Assembly: GCF_003284925.1 (NCBI RefSeq)
Contig: NZ_QMEX01000021.1
Span: 1 to 43,582 of the forward strand
Reading direction: 5' to 3'
DNA: 43,582 nt
Origin: Mycolicibacter senuensis
GTDB taxonomy: Bacteria > Actinomycetota > Actinomycetes > Mycobacteriales > Mycobacteriaceae
Shown here: piece by piece, positions 6,687-15,500 of the stretch
Layout: each line of letters begins with the position of its first letter
Numbering within the stretch: the stretch's first letter is position 1
The notes under the pieces: model-generated
Seen by the model: only the letters and a program-made list of their open reading frames with translations
Told to the model about the DNA's origin: nothing
The model's database searches: none
Translations under genes and position numbers: made by a program

Positions 6687-7415
6687 TCATCCGCCCATCA
6701 GCATGCGCCACCGGTCCAGGCTGTCGGCGCGAAACACGTAGTTGGATCGCTTCACCTCCGAGAGCGCGGCGCTCGGGTCAGCGGAATACCAATGGCCGGG
6801 AAACACCGTCGGGTCGCCGGGCAGGGCGGCCAGCTGCTGCAGGCTGCGATACATCTCATCGGAGTCCCCGCCTGGGAAATCGGTGCGCCCGCAGCCGTCC
6901 AGGAACAACGTGTCCCCGGCGACCAGCCGGCCTTCTCGACCGGACCCGAGCAGGAAGCACTGACTGCCCGGGGTGTGCCCGGGGGTGTGCAGCAGCTCGA
7001 TCTCGATGTCGCCGACACTGACCTTGTCGCCGTGTTCATGCGAGGTCAGGTCCGCCATCGCAATCCCGGTGATCCGCGAAACCCACTGGGCCTCATGGGT
7101 GTTCACGTGAACCGGGACGCTGACCCGCTCCAGCAGCTCGGCGAGGCCCTTCAGTTCGAAGCCCATCATCGAGCCGCCCACGTGATCGGGATGGTGATGG
7201 GTCACCAGCACCCCCGACAGCCGCATGCCGTCGGCCTCCACCGTGTCGAGCAGGTCGCCGGCGGCGTAGGCCGGGTCGACCACCACGGCGTCGCCGGTCT
7301 GCCGGTCACCGATCAGGTACGCGAAATTGCGCATCTGGGCGGCCATCGGGTCCCCGACCGCGAAATCGCGTCCGGAGAGCAACTGGCGGAAATACAGCCT
7401 GTCGGATTCGGGCAC
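6687..7415 (-). CDS. Metallo-beta-lactamase-fold hydrolase, glyoxalase-II-like (Rv0634c homologue)
   Basis: A 242-residue metallo-hydrolase. The metal-binding motif THHHPDH (72-78) is complete, and further ligands appear in HTPGHTPGS, AGDTLFLDGCGRTDFPGG and the C-terminal FPGHWYS. Glyoxalase II enzymes cleave S-lactoylglutathione; in a mycothiol-based actinobacterium the natural thioester is more likely a mycothiol or other thiol conjugate (inference). The GTG at 7415 is preferred because TAGGGT lies exactly 7 nt upstream, a leaderless layout, and the start agrees with the M. tuberculosis homologue. A GTG at 7424 would overlap that hexamer. It is followed 11 bp later by the unknown membrane protein. 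Confidence 0.85.
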   Translation of the reverse strand: MPESDRLYFRQLLSGRDFAVGDPMAAQMRNFAYLIGDRQTGDAVVVDPAYAAGDLLDTVEADGMRLSGVLVTHHHPDHVGGSMMGFELKGLAELLERVSVPVHVNTHEAQWVSRITGIAMADLTSHEHGDKVSVGDIEIELLHTPGHTPGSQCFLLGSGREGRLVAGDTLFLDGCGRTDFPGGDSDEMYRSLQQLAALPGDPTVFPGHWYSADPSAALSEVKRSNYVFRADSLDRWRMLMGG

Positions 7416-7422
7416 GCCCTCC

Positions 7423-7428
7423 ACCCTA
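7423..7428 (-). promoter_or_regulatory. -10 hexamer (TAGGGT) of the glyoxalase-like gene
   Basis: TAGGGT on the minus strand is separated by 7 nt from the GTG at 7415. It decides the start choice, since no ribosome binding site is well placed for either candidate GTG. Confidence 0.45.
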
Positions 7429-7485
7429 AAGCAGTCGATTGCAACTGCGGCGGAGCCGGGCGCAGGGGCTACCGGCCACTGCGGT

Positions 7486-7515
7486 TTGGTGACCTCATGG
7501 CCGAGGTTGTAACCT
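7486..7515 (+). promoter_or_regulatory. Possible promoter of the tRNA-Thr/tRNA-Met/rpmG2 transcript
   Basis: TTGGTG at 7486-7491 and TAACCT at 7510-7515 are 18 bp apart, about 40 bp before tRNA-Thr. AGGTT-GT-AACCT (7504-7515) is an inverted repeat over the proposed -10, which could be a binding site or chance. Confidence 0.35.
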
Positions 7516-7554
7516 TCTACAGGCTTACGGCGCCGCAACGCCGCCGTGGGCGAG

Positions 7555-7627
7555 GCCCCCTTAGCTCAGTCGGCAGAGCGTTTCCATGGTAAGGAAAAGG
7601 TCAACGGTTCGATTCCGTTAGGGGGCT
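7555..7627 (+). tRNA. thrT: tRNA-Thr (GGT)
   Basis: The cloverleaf is complete. Acceptor GCCCCCT (7555-7561) pairs with AGGGGGC (7620-7626), the D-arm is GCTC/GAGC, the anticodon stem TTTCC/GGAAA holds loop ATGGTAA with anticodon GGT, and the T-arm is AACGG-TTCGATT-CCGTT. CCA is not encoded. Its position before tRNA-Met and rpmG2 matches thrT of M. tuberculosis. Confidence 0.96.
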
Positions 7628-7665
7628 CGGTGGACGCCGGGCCTGCTGGCAGGTGTATTACCCGC

Positions 7666-7739
<74 letters not shown>

Positions 7740-7782
7740 CAACGACAACCAGCGCAACAACAGACGAAAGAGGGCAGCTGAC

Positions 7783-7950
7783 GTGGCCTCCAGCACCGAT
7801 GTGCGGCCGAAGATCACCTTGGCCTGTGAGGTGTGCAAGCACCGCAACTACATCACCAAGAAGAACCGCCGCAACGACCCCGACCGGCTGGAGCTGAAGA
7901 AGTTCTGCCCCAACTGCGGCAAGCACCAGTCTCACCGCGAATCACGCTAG
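7783..7950 (+). CDS. rpmG2: 50S ribosomal protein L33 (zinc-ribbon form)
   Basis: A 55-residue ribosomal protein of the large subunit, starting at GTG 7783 with an AGAGGG purine tract 8-10 nt upstream. The two pairs of cysteines, CEVC and CPNC, form a zinc ribbon, so this is the zinc-containing (C+) form rather than the zinc-independent paralogue that mycobacteria make under zinc limitation. Other L33 landmarks are [12 protein letters not shown] and LELKKFCP. It lies between tRNA-Met and hadA; hadA begins 12 bp after its stop, as in M. tuberculosis. Confidence 0.95.
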   Translation: MASSTDVRPKITLACEVCKHRNYITKKNRRNDPDRLELKKFCPNCGKHQSHRESR

Positions 7951-7962
7951 GTAGCGCGAGCC

Positions 7963-8439
7963 GTGTCGTTGGCCGAGCGCCTCGCCGGGGCGCACTACCG
8001 CTACCCCGACCACTACGAGGTGGAGCGGGAGAAGATCCGTGAATACGCTCGCGCGGTCAAGGCCGTGGACCCGGCCAGTTTCGACCTGCGGGCGGCCGCG
8101 GGCCTCGGCTACGAGGGCCTGGTAGCCCCGCTGACCTACATCTCGGTGTTCGGGCACAAGGCGATCTCGTCGTTCTTCGAGCACGTCGGTGTCGCCGTCG
8201 ATGACGCCCAGATCGTCCAGGTCGACCAGAAGCTGGAGTTTCACCAGCCGATCAAGGAAGGCGATCGGCTCTACTGCGACGTCTCGGTCGAATCGGTTCG
8301 CCGCGCACACGGCACCGACATCATCATGACCAGGCAGGTGGTCACCAACGCTGCCGGTGAGACCGTGCAGGAGACATACACGACGCTGGCGGGCCGCGCC
8401 GGCGAGGGAGAAAAGGGTTTCACCGATGGCGTTGCGTGA
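7963..8439 (+). CDS. hadA: (3R)-hydroxyacyl-ACP dehydratase subunit HadA
   Basis: A 158-residue hot-dog-fold protein. HadA pairs with HadB to form the FAS-II dehydratase that removes water from 3-hydroxyacyl-ACP during mycolic acid chain elongation; HadA contributes substrate binding and HadB the catalytic residues. Landmarks are YEVEREKIREYARAV, GLVAPLTYIS and VQVDQKLEFHQPIKEGD. This subunit is the target region of thiocarlide and thiacetazone resistance in M. tuberculosis (family knowledge). The GTG at 7963 is 12 bp after rpmG2. The 3' end overlaps hadB by 14 nt. Confidence 0.95.
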   Translation: MSLAERLAGAHYRYPDHYEVEREKIREYARAVKAVDPASFDLRAAAGLGYEGLVAPLTYISVFGHKAISSFFEHVGVAVDDAQIVQVDQKLEFHQPIKEGDRLYCDVSVESVRRAHGTDIIMTRQVVTNAAGETVQETYTTLAGRAGEGEKGFTDGVA

Positions 8440-8863
8440 GTTCAGTTCGGTCAAGGTCGGCGATCAGCTGCCGGAACGGGTCATCCCGCTCACCCGGCAG
8501 GACCTGGTGAACTACGCCGGCGTATCCGGCGACCTGAACCCGATCCACTGGGACGACGAGATCGCCCAGCAGGTCGGCCTGGACACCGCGATCGCCCACG
8601 GCATGCTGACCATGGGTCTCGGCGGCGGCTACGTCACCGCCTGGGTGGGTGACCCGGGCGCGGTGACCGAGTACAACGTCCGCTTCACCTCCGTGGTGCC
8701 GGTGCCCAACGACGGCAAGGGCGCCGAGATCACCTTCAGCGGCCGGGTGAAGTCGGTCGACCCCGAAACGAAGTCGGTGACGGTCGCGCTGACCGCCACT
8801 GCCAGCACCAACGCGGACAAGAAGATCTTCGGACGGGCGGTCGCCTCGGCGAAGCTCGCCTAG
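8426..8863 (+). CDS. hadB: (3R)-hydroxyacyl-ACP dehydratase subunit HadB (catalytic)
   Basis: A 145-residue MaoC-like hydratase-2 domain. The catalytic motif is intact: YAGVSGDLNPIHWDDE places Asp36 and His41 exactly where M. tuberculosis HadB has them. It forms heterodimers with HadA (early FAS-II cycles) or HadC (later cycles). The ATG at 8426 is preceded by GGGAGAAAAGGG as a ribosome binding site and overlaps hadA by 14 nt. Further upstream in-frame starts would lie deep in hadA. hadC starts 9 bp after the stop, behind AGGGGAAAA. Confidence 0.96.
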   Translation: MALREFSSVKVGDQLPERVIPLTRQDLVNYAGVSGDLNPIHWDDEIAQQVGLDTAIAHGMLTMGLGGGYVTAWVGDPGAVTEYNVRFTSVVPVPNDGKGAEITFSGRVKSVDPETKSVTVALTATASTNADKKIFGRAVASAKLA

Positions 8864-8872
8864 GGGAAAACG

Positions 8873-9373
8873 ATGGCGATTAAAACCGACATCCGAGGGC
8901 TGATCTGGCGCTACCCCGAGCCGTTCGTGGTGGGCCGCGAGAAGATCCGCGAGTTCGCCAACGCGATCAAGGCCGAGGACCCCGCCTGCTACGACGAGAA
9001 GGCGGCGGCCGAACTGGGCTACGACGCGCTGCTGGCGCCGCTGACCTATGTGGCGATCCTGGCCAAGCTGGTGCAGTCGGACTTCTTCCGCAACGTCGAC
9101 ACCGGCTACACCACCATGCAGATGGTGCAGGTCGACCAGGGGTTCACCTTCCACCGGCCGATCAAGGCCGGCGACGTCCTCTACGCCCGGATGGAGATCG
9201 CGTCGGTCAACGAACGCTTCGGCGCTGACATCGTCACCACCCGCAACATCTTGACCGACCCCGACGGCGACGTCGTGTTGGAGGCGTTCACCACGATGAT
9301 GGGCCATGAGGGCGACGATTCGGTCAGCCTGAAGTGGGACGCCGAATCCGGTCAGGTCGTCCGAACGGCCTGA
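8873..9373 (+). CDS. hadC: (3R)-hydroxyacyl-ACP dehydratase subunit HadC
   Basis: A 166-residue hot-dog-fold protein, closely similar to HadA in the same window (GREKIREFANAIKAEDPA, LLAPLTYVAILAK, VQVDQGFTFHRPIKAGD). With HadB it makes the HadBC dehydratase for long-chain meromycolate intermediates. The length matches M. tuberculosis HadC. Its last codons and stop are contained in a 20-bp stretch that also closes each unit of the following tandem repeat, so the repeat array begins within the gene end. Confidence 0.95.
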   Translation: MAIKTDIRGLIWRYPEPFVVGREKIREFANAIKAEDPACYDEKAAAELGYDALLAPLTYVAILAKLVQSDFFRNVDTGYTTMQMVQVDQGFTFHRPIKAGDVLYARMEIASVNERFGADIVTTRNILTDPDGDVVLEAFTTMMGHEGDDSVSLKWDAESGQVVRTA

Positions 9374-9620
9374 TTAGTTGCGGCTGTCCCGGCTTCGGCT
9401 CACCTCCGCCGTCCCTTCGGGCCGACTCCGGTGAGCCTCGCCGAACAGCCTGGTTGGTCCCGGCTGTCCCGGCTTCGGCTCACCTCCGCCGTCCCTTCGG
9501 GCCGACTCCGGTGAGCCTCGCCGAACAGCCTGGTGGGTCCCGGCTGTCCCGGCTTCGGCTCACCTCCGCCGTCCCTTCGGGCCGACTCCGGTGAGCCTCG
9601 CCGAACAGCCTGATTAGTAA
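9361..9620. repeat. Three perfect-period 80-bp palindromic tandem repeats
   Basis: Units start at 9381, 9461 and 9541 with a period of exactly 80 bp and are nearly identical; a quarter unit precedes them at 9361-9380 inside the hadC end. Each unit is itself a nested dyad: in the second unit GGCTGT (9462-9467) faces ACAGCC (9525-9530), and GGCTCACC (9477-9484) faces GGTGAGCC (9510-9517), with a short CCC-TTC-GGG centre. Each would form a long hairpin in RNA or a cruciform in DNA. The array lies between hadC and the tRNA-Trp promoter. Confidence 0.92.
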
Positions 9621-9770
9621 CTGACCCGGGCGGCGAGGTACACTCGAATCTCGGGGTTTTCCCAGCACTAGCGCGCTTTCCGTGAGCGAACGGGGAGCGC
9701 GCGAATTGTGTGGGCCGGACACGGTGCACAGGTGAAGCTCGGAACGCGCAGGTTGGCCTGCCAACCGCGA
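9621..9770. other. Promoter and leader region of the tRNA-Trp/secE transcript
   Basis: After the repeats come a good -10 hexamer (9639-9644) and a hairpin, GCGCGCT (9671-9677) with AGCGCGC (9696-9702) and an inner CCGT/ACGG. The hairpin could be a processing site upstream of the tRNA. No gene is seen. Confidence 0.5.
9639..9644 (+). promoter_or_regulatory. -10 hexamer (TACACT) upstream of tRNA-Trp
   Basis: TACACT is close to the mycobacterial SigA -10 consensus. No good -35 box is at 17 bp, partly because the repeat array ends there. Transcription would start near 9651, about 120 nt before the tRNA. Confidence 0.5.
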
Positions 9771-9843
<73 letters not shown>

Positions 9844-9856
9844 CTGACGTGCCATG

Positions 9857-9877
9857 GTGGACAGTGGACACTGGACA
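9857..9877. repeat. 7-bp tandem repeat (GTGGACA, three copies) before secE
   Basis: GTGGACA, GTGGACA and CTGGACA follow one another without gaps. The last copy supplies TGGACA, which could serve as a -35 box for a CAATAC hexamer 18 bp downstream (9896-9901), giving secE its own promoter behind tRNA-Trp. Confidence 0.45.
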
Positions 9878-9929
9878 CTGCCGGGCACGGTACGGCAATA
9901 CGTAAGCGAGAAGAACGAAGGAGCATGCG

Positions 9930-11205
<1,276 letters not shown>

Positions 11206-11232
11206 GTAGTAGCGAAAGGAACACCAACACTC

Positions 11233-11661
11233 ATGGCCCCGAAGAAGAAGGTCGTCGGTCTGATCAAGCTGCAGATCGAAGCCGGCCAGGCCAATCCCGC
11301 GCCGCCGGTGGGACCCGCGCTCGGTCAGCACGGCGTCAACATCATGGAGTTCTGCAAGGCGTACAACGCCGCCACGGAGAACCAGCGCGGCAACGTCGTC
11401 CCGGTGGAGATCACCGTCTACGAGGACCGCAGCTTCACCTTCGCGCTCAAGACCCCGCCGGCCGCCCGGTTGCTGCTCAAGGCCGCCGGCATCGCCAAGG
11501 GTTCGGCCGAGCCGCACAAAACGAAGGTCGCCAAGGTGAGCTGGGACCAGGTCCGCGAGATCGCCGAGACCAAGAAGGCCGACCTCAACGCCAACGACGT
11601 CGAGGCCGGAGCCAAGATCATCGCCGGCACCGCCCGCTCCATGGGCATCACCGTCGAGTAG
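11233..11661 (+). CDS. rplK: 50S ribosomal protein L11
   Basis: A 142-residue L11, part of the GTPase-associated centre together with 23S rRNA and the L10-L12 stalk. The N-terminal domain has the Pro-rich segment [18 protein letters not shown], the binding region for thiostrepton-type antibiotics. The C-terminal rRNA-binding domain ends with [14 protein letters not shown]. The ribosome binding site AAAGGAA lies 8-14 nt before the ATG. The 150-bp gap to rplA carries two small hairpins. Confidence 0.97.
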   Translation: MAPKKKVVGLIKLQIEAGQANPAPPVGPALGQHGVNIMEFCKAYNAATENQRGNVVPVEITVYEDRSFTFALKTPPAARLLLKAAGIAKGSAEPHKTKVAKVSWDQVREIAETKKADLNANDVEAGAKIIAGTARSMGITVE

Positions 11662-11695
11662 TACCCCTCGACGAATCGACCGAGCACGACCGAGC

Positions 11696-11739
11696 GGGGC
11701 GAGGAACGAGCCCCAGCGAGGGAATGCGAGGGAGCATTC
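11696..11739 (+). other. Twin hairpins with purine-rich loops between rplK and rplA
   Basis: GGGGC (11696-11700) and GCCCC (11710-11714) enclose the loop GAGGAACGA. GAATGC (11722-11727) and GCATTC (11734-11739) enclose GAGGGA. Both loops carry a GAGG core. There is no U-tract, so they are unlikely to be terminators; RNA processing or L1 autoregulation are possibilities only. Confidence 0.4.
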
Positions 11740-11811
11740 GGCGAGAAACAAGTACGTGGGAGGGCCAGCTTCGGCCCGCAAACCACAACCAACCACGAGA
11801 TTGGATAACCG

Positions 11812-12519
11812 ATGAGCAAGAACAGCAAGGTCTACCGCGCCGCCGCCGAGAAGGTGGACCGCGACAACCTCTACACCCCGTTGCAGGCCGCCAAGCTGGC
11901 CAAGGAGACGTCGTCGACCAAGCAGGACGCCACCGTCGAGGTGGCCATCCGGCTCGGCGTGGACCCGCGTAAGGCCGACCAGATGGTCCGCGGCACCGTG
12001 AACCTGCCGCACGGCACCGGTAAGACCGCCCGGGTCGCGGTGTTCGCGGTCGGCGAGAAGGCCGAGCAGGCCACCGCCGCCGGCGCCGACGTGGTCGGTA
12101 GCGACGACCTGATCGAGAAGATCCAGGGTGGTTTCCTCGACTTCGACGCCGCGATCGCCACCCCCGACCAGATGGCCAAGGTCGGTCGCATCGCCCGCGT
12201 GCTGGGCCCGCGCGGCCTGATGCCCAACCCCAAGACCGGCACCGTCACCCCCGACGTCGCCAAGGCCGTCTCCGACATCAAGGGCGGCAAGATCAACTTC
12301 CGGGTGGACAAGCAGGCCAACCTGCACTTCGTCATCGGCAAGGCCTCGTTTGACGAGTCCAAGCTGGCGGAGAACTACGGCGCCGCCCTCGATGAGGTGC
12401 TGCGGCTCAAGCCGTCGTCGTCGAAGGGCCGTTACCTCAAGAAGATCGTGATCTCGACGACGACCGGCCCCGGCATTCCGGTGGACCCGGCCGTCACCCG
12501 CAATTTCACGGCTGAGTAG
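11812..12519 (+). CDS. rplA: 50S ribosomal protein L1
   Basis: A 235-residue L1 of the ribosomal exit-site stalk, which also represses its own operon in many bacteria by binding mRNA. Landmarks are [20 protein letters not shown], the interdomain [21 protein letters not shown] and the C-terminal [12 protein letters not shown]. The ATG at 11812 follows TTGGATAACCG, a weak ribosome binding site. It is the last gene of secE-nusG-rplK-rplA, closed by a strong terminator shared with the converging methyltransferase gene. Confidence 0.97.
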   Translation: MSKNSKVYRAAAEKVDRDNLYTPLQAAKLAKETSSTKQDATVEVAIRLGVDPRKADQMVRGTVNLPHGTGKTARVAVFAVGEKAEQATAAGADVVGSDDLIEKIQGGFLDFDAAIATPDQMAKVGRIARVLGPRGLMPNPKTGTVTPDVAKAVSDIKGGKINFRVDKQANLHFVIGKASFDESKLAENYGAALDEVLRLKPSSSKGRYLKKIVISTTTGPGIPVDPAVTRNFTAE

Positions 12520-12529
12520 GCACGCACTG

Positions 12530-12568
12530 GAAAAGCCCCCGCCCGCTTGCGCGTGACGGGGGCTTTTC
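12530..12568. terminator. Bidirectional intrinsic terminator between rplA and the mmaA4-like gene
   Basis: GAAAAGCCCCC (12530-12540) and GGGGGCTTTTC (12558-12568) form a perfect 11-bp stem with a 17-nt loop. The TTTT on one strand and the AAAA on the other allow termination from both sides, fitting the convergent genes. Confidence 0.88.
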
Positions 12569-12581
12569 TACGTGATCTGGC

Positions 12582-13487
12582 TCAGGCCGCTTGCTTGACG
12601 TAGCTGACCAGGCTGACGTCCAGGGCCTCGTCGGTGAAGTAGTACTCGCAGCCACGCAGATACTTCATGTAGCGCTGGTAGACCTCTTCGGACTGGATCG
12701 CGACCGCTTCGTCGTGGTGCGCCTCCAGCGCGTCACCCCAGATCCGCAGGGTCTTGATGTAGTGCGACCGGAGTGAAAGCGCCTCGGGCACAGTGAAACC
12801 GGCCTTCTCGCCGTGCTCCACCATCATGTCGGTGGTGGGCAGCCGCCCGCCCGGGAAGATCTCGGTGAGGATGAACTTGATGAACCGGGCCGTCTCGAAC
12901 GTCAGCTTCTTGCCGCGCGCGTTGAGGTCATACGGATGGAAGCTGACACTGCTCTGGATGGCCATCCGGCCGTCGGCCGGCATGATCTCGAAACAATTCT
13001 TGAAGAAGTCGTCATAGTTCTCGAAGCCGAAATGCTCGAACGCCTCGATCGAGACGATCCGATCCACCGGCTCGTTGAACTCCTCCCAGCCCTGCAGCAG
13101 CACCCGGCGGGAACGCTCGGTGTCGATCTCGTCGAGCAGGCGCTGGGAGTAGACGTGCTGGTTTTTGCTCAGCGTCAGCCCGATCACGTTGACGTCGTAC
13201 TTCTCGACGGCGCGCTTCATGGTCCCGCCCCAGCCGCAGCCGATGTCGAGCAGCGTCATCCCGGGCCGCAGGTTCAGCTTGTCCAGGTTCAGGTCGACCT
13301 TGGCGACCTGCGCCTCCTCCAACGAGATGCCCGGCGGCTCGAAGTACGCGCAGCTGTAGGTCCGGCTCGGGTCCTGGAATAGCGCGAAGAAGTCGTCGGA
13401 CAGGTCGTAGTGGGCCTGGATGTTCTCGAACTTCGGACGCATCCCCGCGGCGCGTTTGGCCTTGTCCACCACCTGTTTGTCCACCAT
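12582..13487 (-). CDS. mmaA4: Hydroxymycolate synthase-type methyltransferase (MmaA4-like)
   Basis: A 301-residue member of the mycolic acid cyclopropane-synthase family, the same length as M. tuberculosis MmaA4. MmaA4 uses SAM to add a methyl and a hydroxyl at the distal double bond, leading to keto- and methoxymycolates. The MmaA4-type signature YSCAYFEPP (44-52) is present, SAM motif I is [10 protein letters not shown] (79-88), and [17 protein letters not shown] and [20 protein letters not shown] match the family. The ATG at 13487 gives the family length; the frame extends to a TTG at 13562, but TAAGCT just upstream of that TTG suggests it is near the transcript start. MmaA4 is the activator of thiacetazone analogues and its presence predicts oxygenated mycolates. 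Confidence 0.85.
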   Translation of the reverse strand: MVDKQVVDKAKRAAGMRPKFENIQAHYDLSDDFFALFQDPSRTYSCAYFEPPGISLEEAQVAKVDLNLDKLNLRPGMTLLDIGCGWGGTMKRAVEKYDVNVIGLTLSKNQHVYSQRLLDEIDTERSRRVLLQGWEEFNEPVDRIVSIEAFEHFGFENYDDFFKNCFEIMPADGRMAIQSSVSFHPYDLNARGKKLTFETARFIKFILTEIFPGGRLPTTDMMVEHGEKAGFTVPEALSLRSHYIKTLRIWGDALEAHHDEAVAIQSEEVYQRYMKYLRGCEYYFTDEALDVSLVSYVKQAA

Positions 13488-13569
13488 TTGTGACTGGTTG
13501 CCTTCCTGATGTAACCCGTCGTGACCGGACCTGGCGGTTGCCGTCTGGTCCGTGCCGGTCAACTGTTGC

Positions 13570-13575
13570 AGCTTA
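13570..13575 (-). promoter_or_regulatory. -10 hexamer (TAAGCT) of the mmaA4-like gene
   Basis: On the minus strand TAAGCT would start transcription near 13562, leaving a leader of about 75 nt that carries AGGAAGG about 13 nt before the ATG at 13487. Confidence 0.4.
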
Positions 13576-13646
13576 GCGGGTTGAGGGTGAATCGGTTGAC
13601 GTGAAATGTAGCCAAGCCGTAGCCCCCACGGCAGGCGGATCCCCCG

Positions 13647-14510
13647 CTATTTCTCCAGCGTGTACTGGTGGACGCTGTTGTAGCCCTCGCGGAACAGCTT
13701 GATGCAGCCGTTGAGGTACTTTTCGTAGCGGTCGTAGACCTCCTGGCCCTGCAGGGCCAAGGCCTCTTCCTTGCGCGCGGCCAATGCCTCGGCCCAGTCG
13801 CGAAGGGTCGGCGCGTAGTTGGGCCCGATCTCGTCGTCGCGGGTGCAACGGAACCCGGCCTCGGCGGCGTAGAGCCGCGGCATCTCCGCCGACGGCAGCT
13901 GACCGCCCGGGAAGATCTCCTTCATGATGAACAAGGTGAACTTGGCCAGGTCCATGGTCAGCGGGATGCCCTTGCGCTGCGCTTCGTCCTGGCCGCTGAT
14001 GGCGGTGATGGTGTGCAGCAGCATCCGGCCGCCGTCGGGCAGCGCGTTGTAGGTGATCTCGAAGAAGTCCGGCCAGCGCTTGCGGCCGTAGTGCTCGAAT
14101 GAGCCGATCGACACGATCCGGTCCACCTTGTCGGTGAACTCCTCCCACCCCTGCAGCCGCACCTCGAAGTCGCGGCTGGTCTCCGCCTGCGACAGTTTCT
14201 TGATGGCGTACTCGCGCTGCTCCTCCGACAGCGTGAGCCCGATGACGTTGACGTCGAACTTCTCCAACGCCCGCTGCATGCCGCCCCCCCAGCCGCAGCC
14301 GACGTCGAGCAATGTCATGCCCGGACGCAGATCCAGTTTGCCCAACGCCAGGTCGAACTTGGCGATCTGGGCCTCGTCGCGGGTGGTGTCGGCACGTTCG
14401 TAGTACCCGCAGGTGTAGCCCATGGTCGGGCCCAGGAACAACTCGAAGAACTCATTGGAGATGTCGTAGATCGACTGCAGTTCTTCGTACTTGGGTTCCA
14501 ATTTCGGCAT
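13647..14510 (-). CDS. Divergent mycolic acid methyltransferase of the cyclopropane-synthase family
   Basis: A 287-residue SAM-dependent methyltransferase acting on meromycolate double bonds. SAM motif I is LLDVGCGWGGG (68-78). The residues that hold bicarbonate in CmaA1 are conserved in register: Cys34 in GYTCGYYE, Glu139 in SIGSFEHYG, His166 in LLHTI and a Tyr in NYAPTLRDW. It does not look like a simple orthologue of MmaA1, MmaA2, MmaA3, PcaA or UmaA: GYYERADTTRDEAQ, EHYGRKRWPDFF and the acidic EIGPNYAPTL region are unusual. The product (cis-cyclopropane, trans-isomer, methyl ether) cannot be inferred. It sits upstream of the MmaA4-like gene on the same strand. Confidence 0.82.
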   Translation of the reverse strand: MPKLEPKYEELQSIYDISNEFFELFLGPTMGYTCGYYERADTTRDEAQIAKFDLALGKLDLRPGMTLLDVGCGWGGGMQRALEKFDVNVIGLTLSEEQREYAIKKLSQAETSRDFEVRLQGWEEFTDKVDRIVSIGSFEHYGRKRWPDFFEITYNALPDGGRMLLHTITAISGQDEAQRKGIPLTMDLAKFTLFIMKEIFPGGQLPSAEMPRLYAAEAGFRCTRDDEIGPNYAPTLRDWAEALAARKEEALALQGQEVYDRYEKYLNGCIKLFREGYNSVHQYTLEK

Positions 14511-14592
14511 GGTTCGGTTTACTCACGATCTTCTGGGGGATAGGAGGAGGCCCCGACATCGTACCGTCTGGTGTTAGCCGGACAACAATTAG

Positions 14593-15498
14593 CTAGTGGC
14601 CGGCGGCAAACGTGGTGGTCAACTCGGTGATCACCGGATCCCACAGCTCCTCGGGAAGGTCATGTCCCATCCCCTCGAACAGCACCAGCCGGGCCCGGTC
14701 GATGGCATCGGCGATCGCCCGCCCGCCCGATGGCCGCATCAACTTGTCGGCCAGGCCGTGGATGACCACCGTCGGTGCGGTGATCAGTTGGTTGTAGGCG
14801 GCCAGGCTCCCGCTGGCCAGAATGGCGCCGAACTGGCGGGCGATGCCCCACGGGTAGTAGCTGCGTTCGTAGGCCTCGATGACATTGGCCCGCAACTGCT
14901 CCTCCGGGGTCGGGTAGCCGGGGCTGCCGATGATCCGGCTGGCCCTCACCGCGTTGTCGATGATCACCTCCCGCGGCGAGTCCGGCGGTGGCCCGGACAG
15001 CAGCGCCAGCAACGCGCGCGGCGCCGGCGGGGGCAGGAACCGGCGGTTGTTGCTGGAGAAGATCACGCCCAGCGACCGGGTCCGCTCGGCGAACCGGGCC
15101 GCGAACACCTGGGCGATCATTCCGCCCATCGAGGCGCCGACCACGTGAGCCCTGTCGATGCCCAGGTGATCCAGCAGCGCGGCGGCGTCGTCGGCCATGT
15201 CCTCCAGGGTGTAGACCGCTGAGCCGGGCTTGCCCAGCCAGAATCGCACCATCTGGGGCACCAGTGCGCCGCGGGCATGCTTGCGGCCCAACTTGCTGGA
15301 AAGGCCCACATCCCGGTTGTCGTAGCGGATCACCCGCAGCCCCTGGGCGACCAGCTTCTCGCAGAAGCCGGTGCGCCACAGCAGCAGCTGCGCCCCCAGG
15401 CCCATCACCAGCAGCACCGGCGGGTCGTCCGGGCTGCCCATGTCCTCGTAGAAGATCTCCAGCTCGCCGGAGCGAGCGGTGCCGCTGCGCACCTCCAC
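14593..15498 (-). CDS. lipG: Alpha/beta-hydrolase, LipG-like esterase
   Basis: A 301-residue alpha/beta-hydrolase matching LipG (Rv0646c) in position and length. The oxyanion region is VMGLGAQLLLW, the nucleophile elbow is GASMGG, the acid is probably the Asp in HGLADKLM and the catalytic His is in FEGMGHDLP. LipG of M. tuberculosis has esterase and phospholipase activity (family knowledge). The start is 2 bp after the stop of the ABC1 kinase gene, so the two genes are translationally coupled or nearly so. It lies next to the mycolate methyltransferases, as in M. tuberculosis. Confidence 0.88.
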   Translation of the reverse strand: MEVRSGTARSGELEIFYEDMGSPDDPPVLLVMGLGAQLLLWRTGFCEKLVAQGLRVIRYDNRDVGLSSKLGRKHARGALVPQMVRFWLGKPGSAVYTLEDMADDAAALLDHLGIDRAHVVGASMGGMIAQVFAARFAERTRSLGVIFSSNNRRFLPPPAPRALLALLSGPPPDSPREVIIDNAVRASRIIGSPGYPTPEEQLRANVIEAYERSYYPWGIARQFGAILASGSLAAYNQLITAPTVVIHGLADKLMRPSGGRAIADAIDRARLVLFEGMGHDLPEELWDPVITELTTTFAAGH

Positions 15499-15500
15499 GG

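Noticed and set aside
9334..9594. Frames running through the 80-bp repeats
   Set aside because: The period of 80 is not a multiple of three, so each copy is read in a different frame; the resulting peptides only reflect the repeat.
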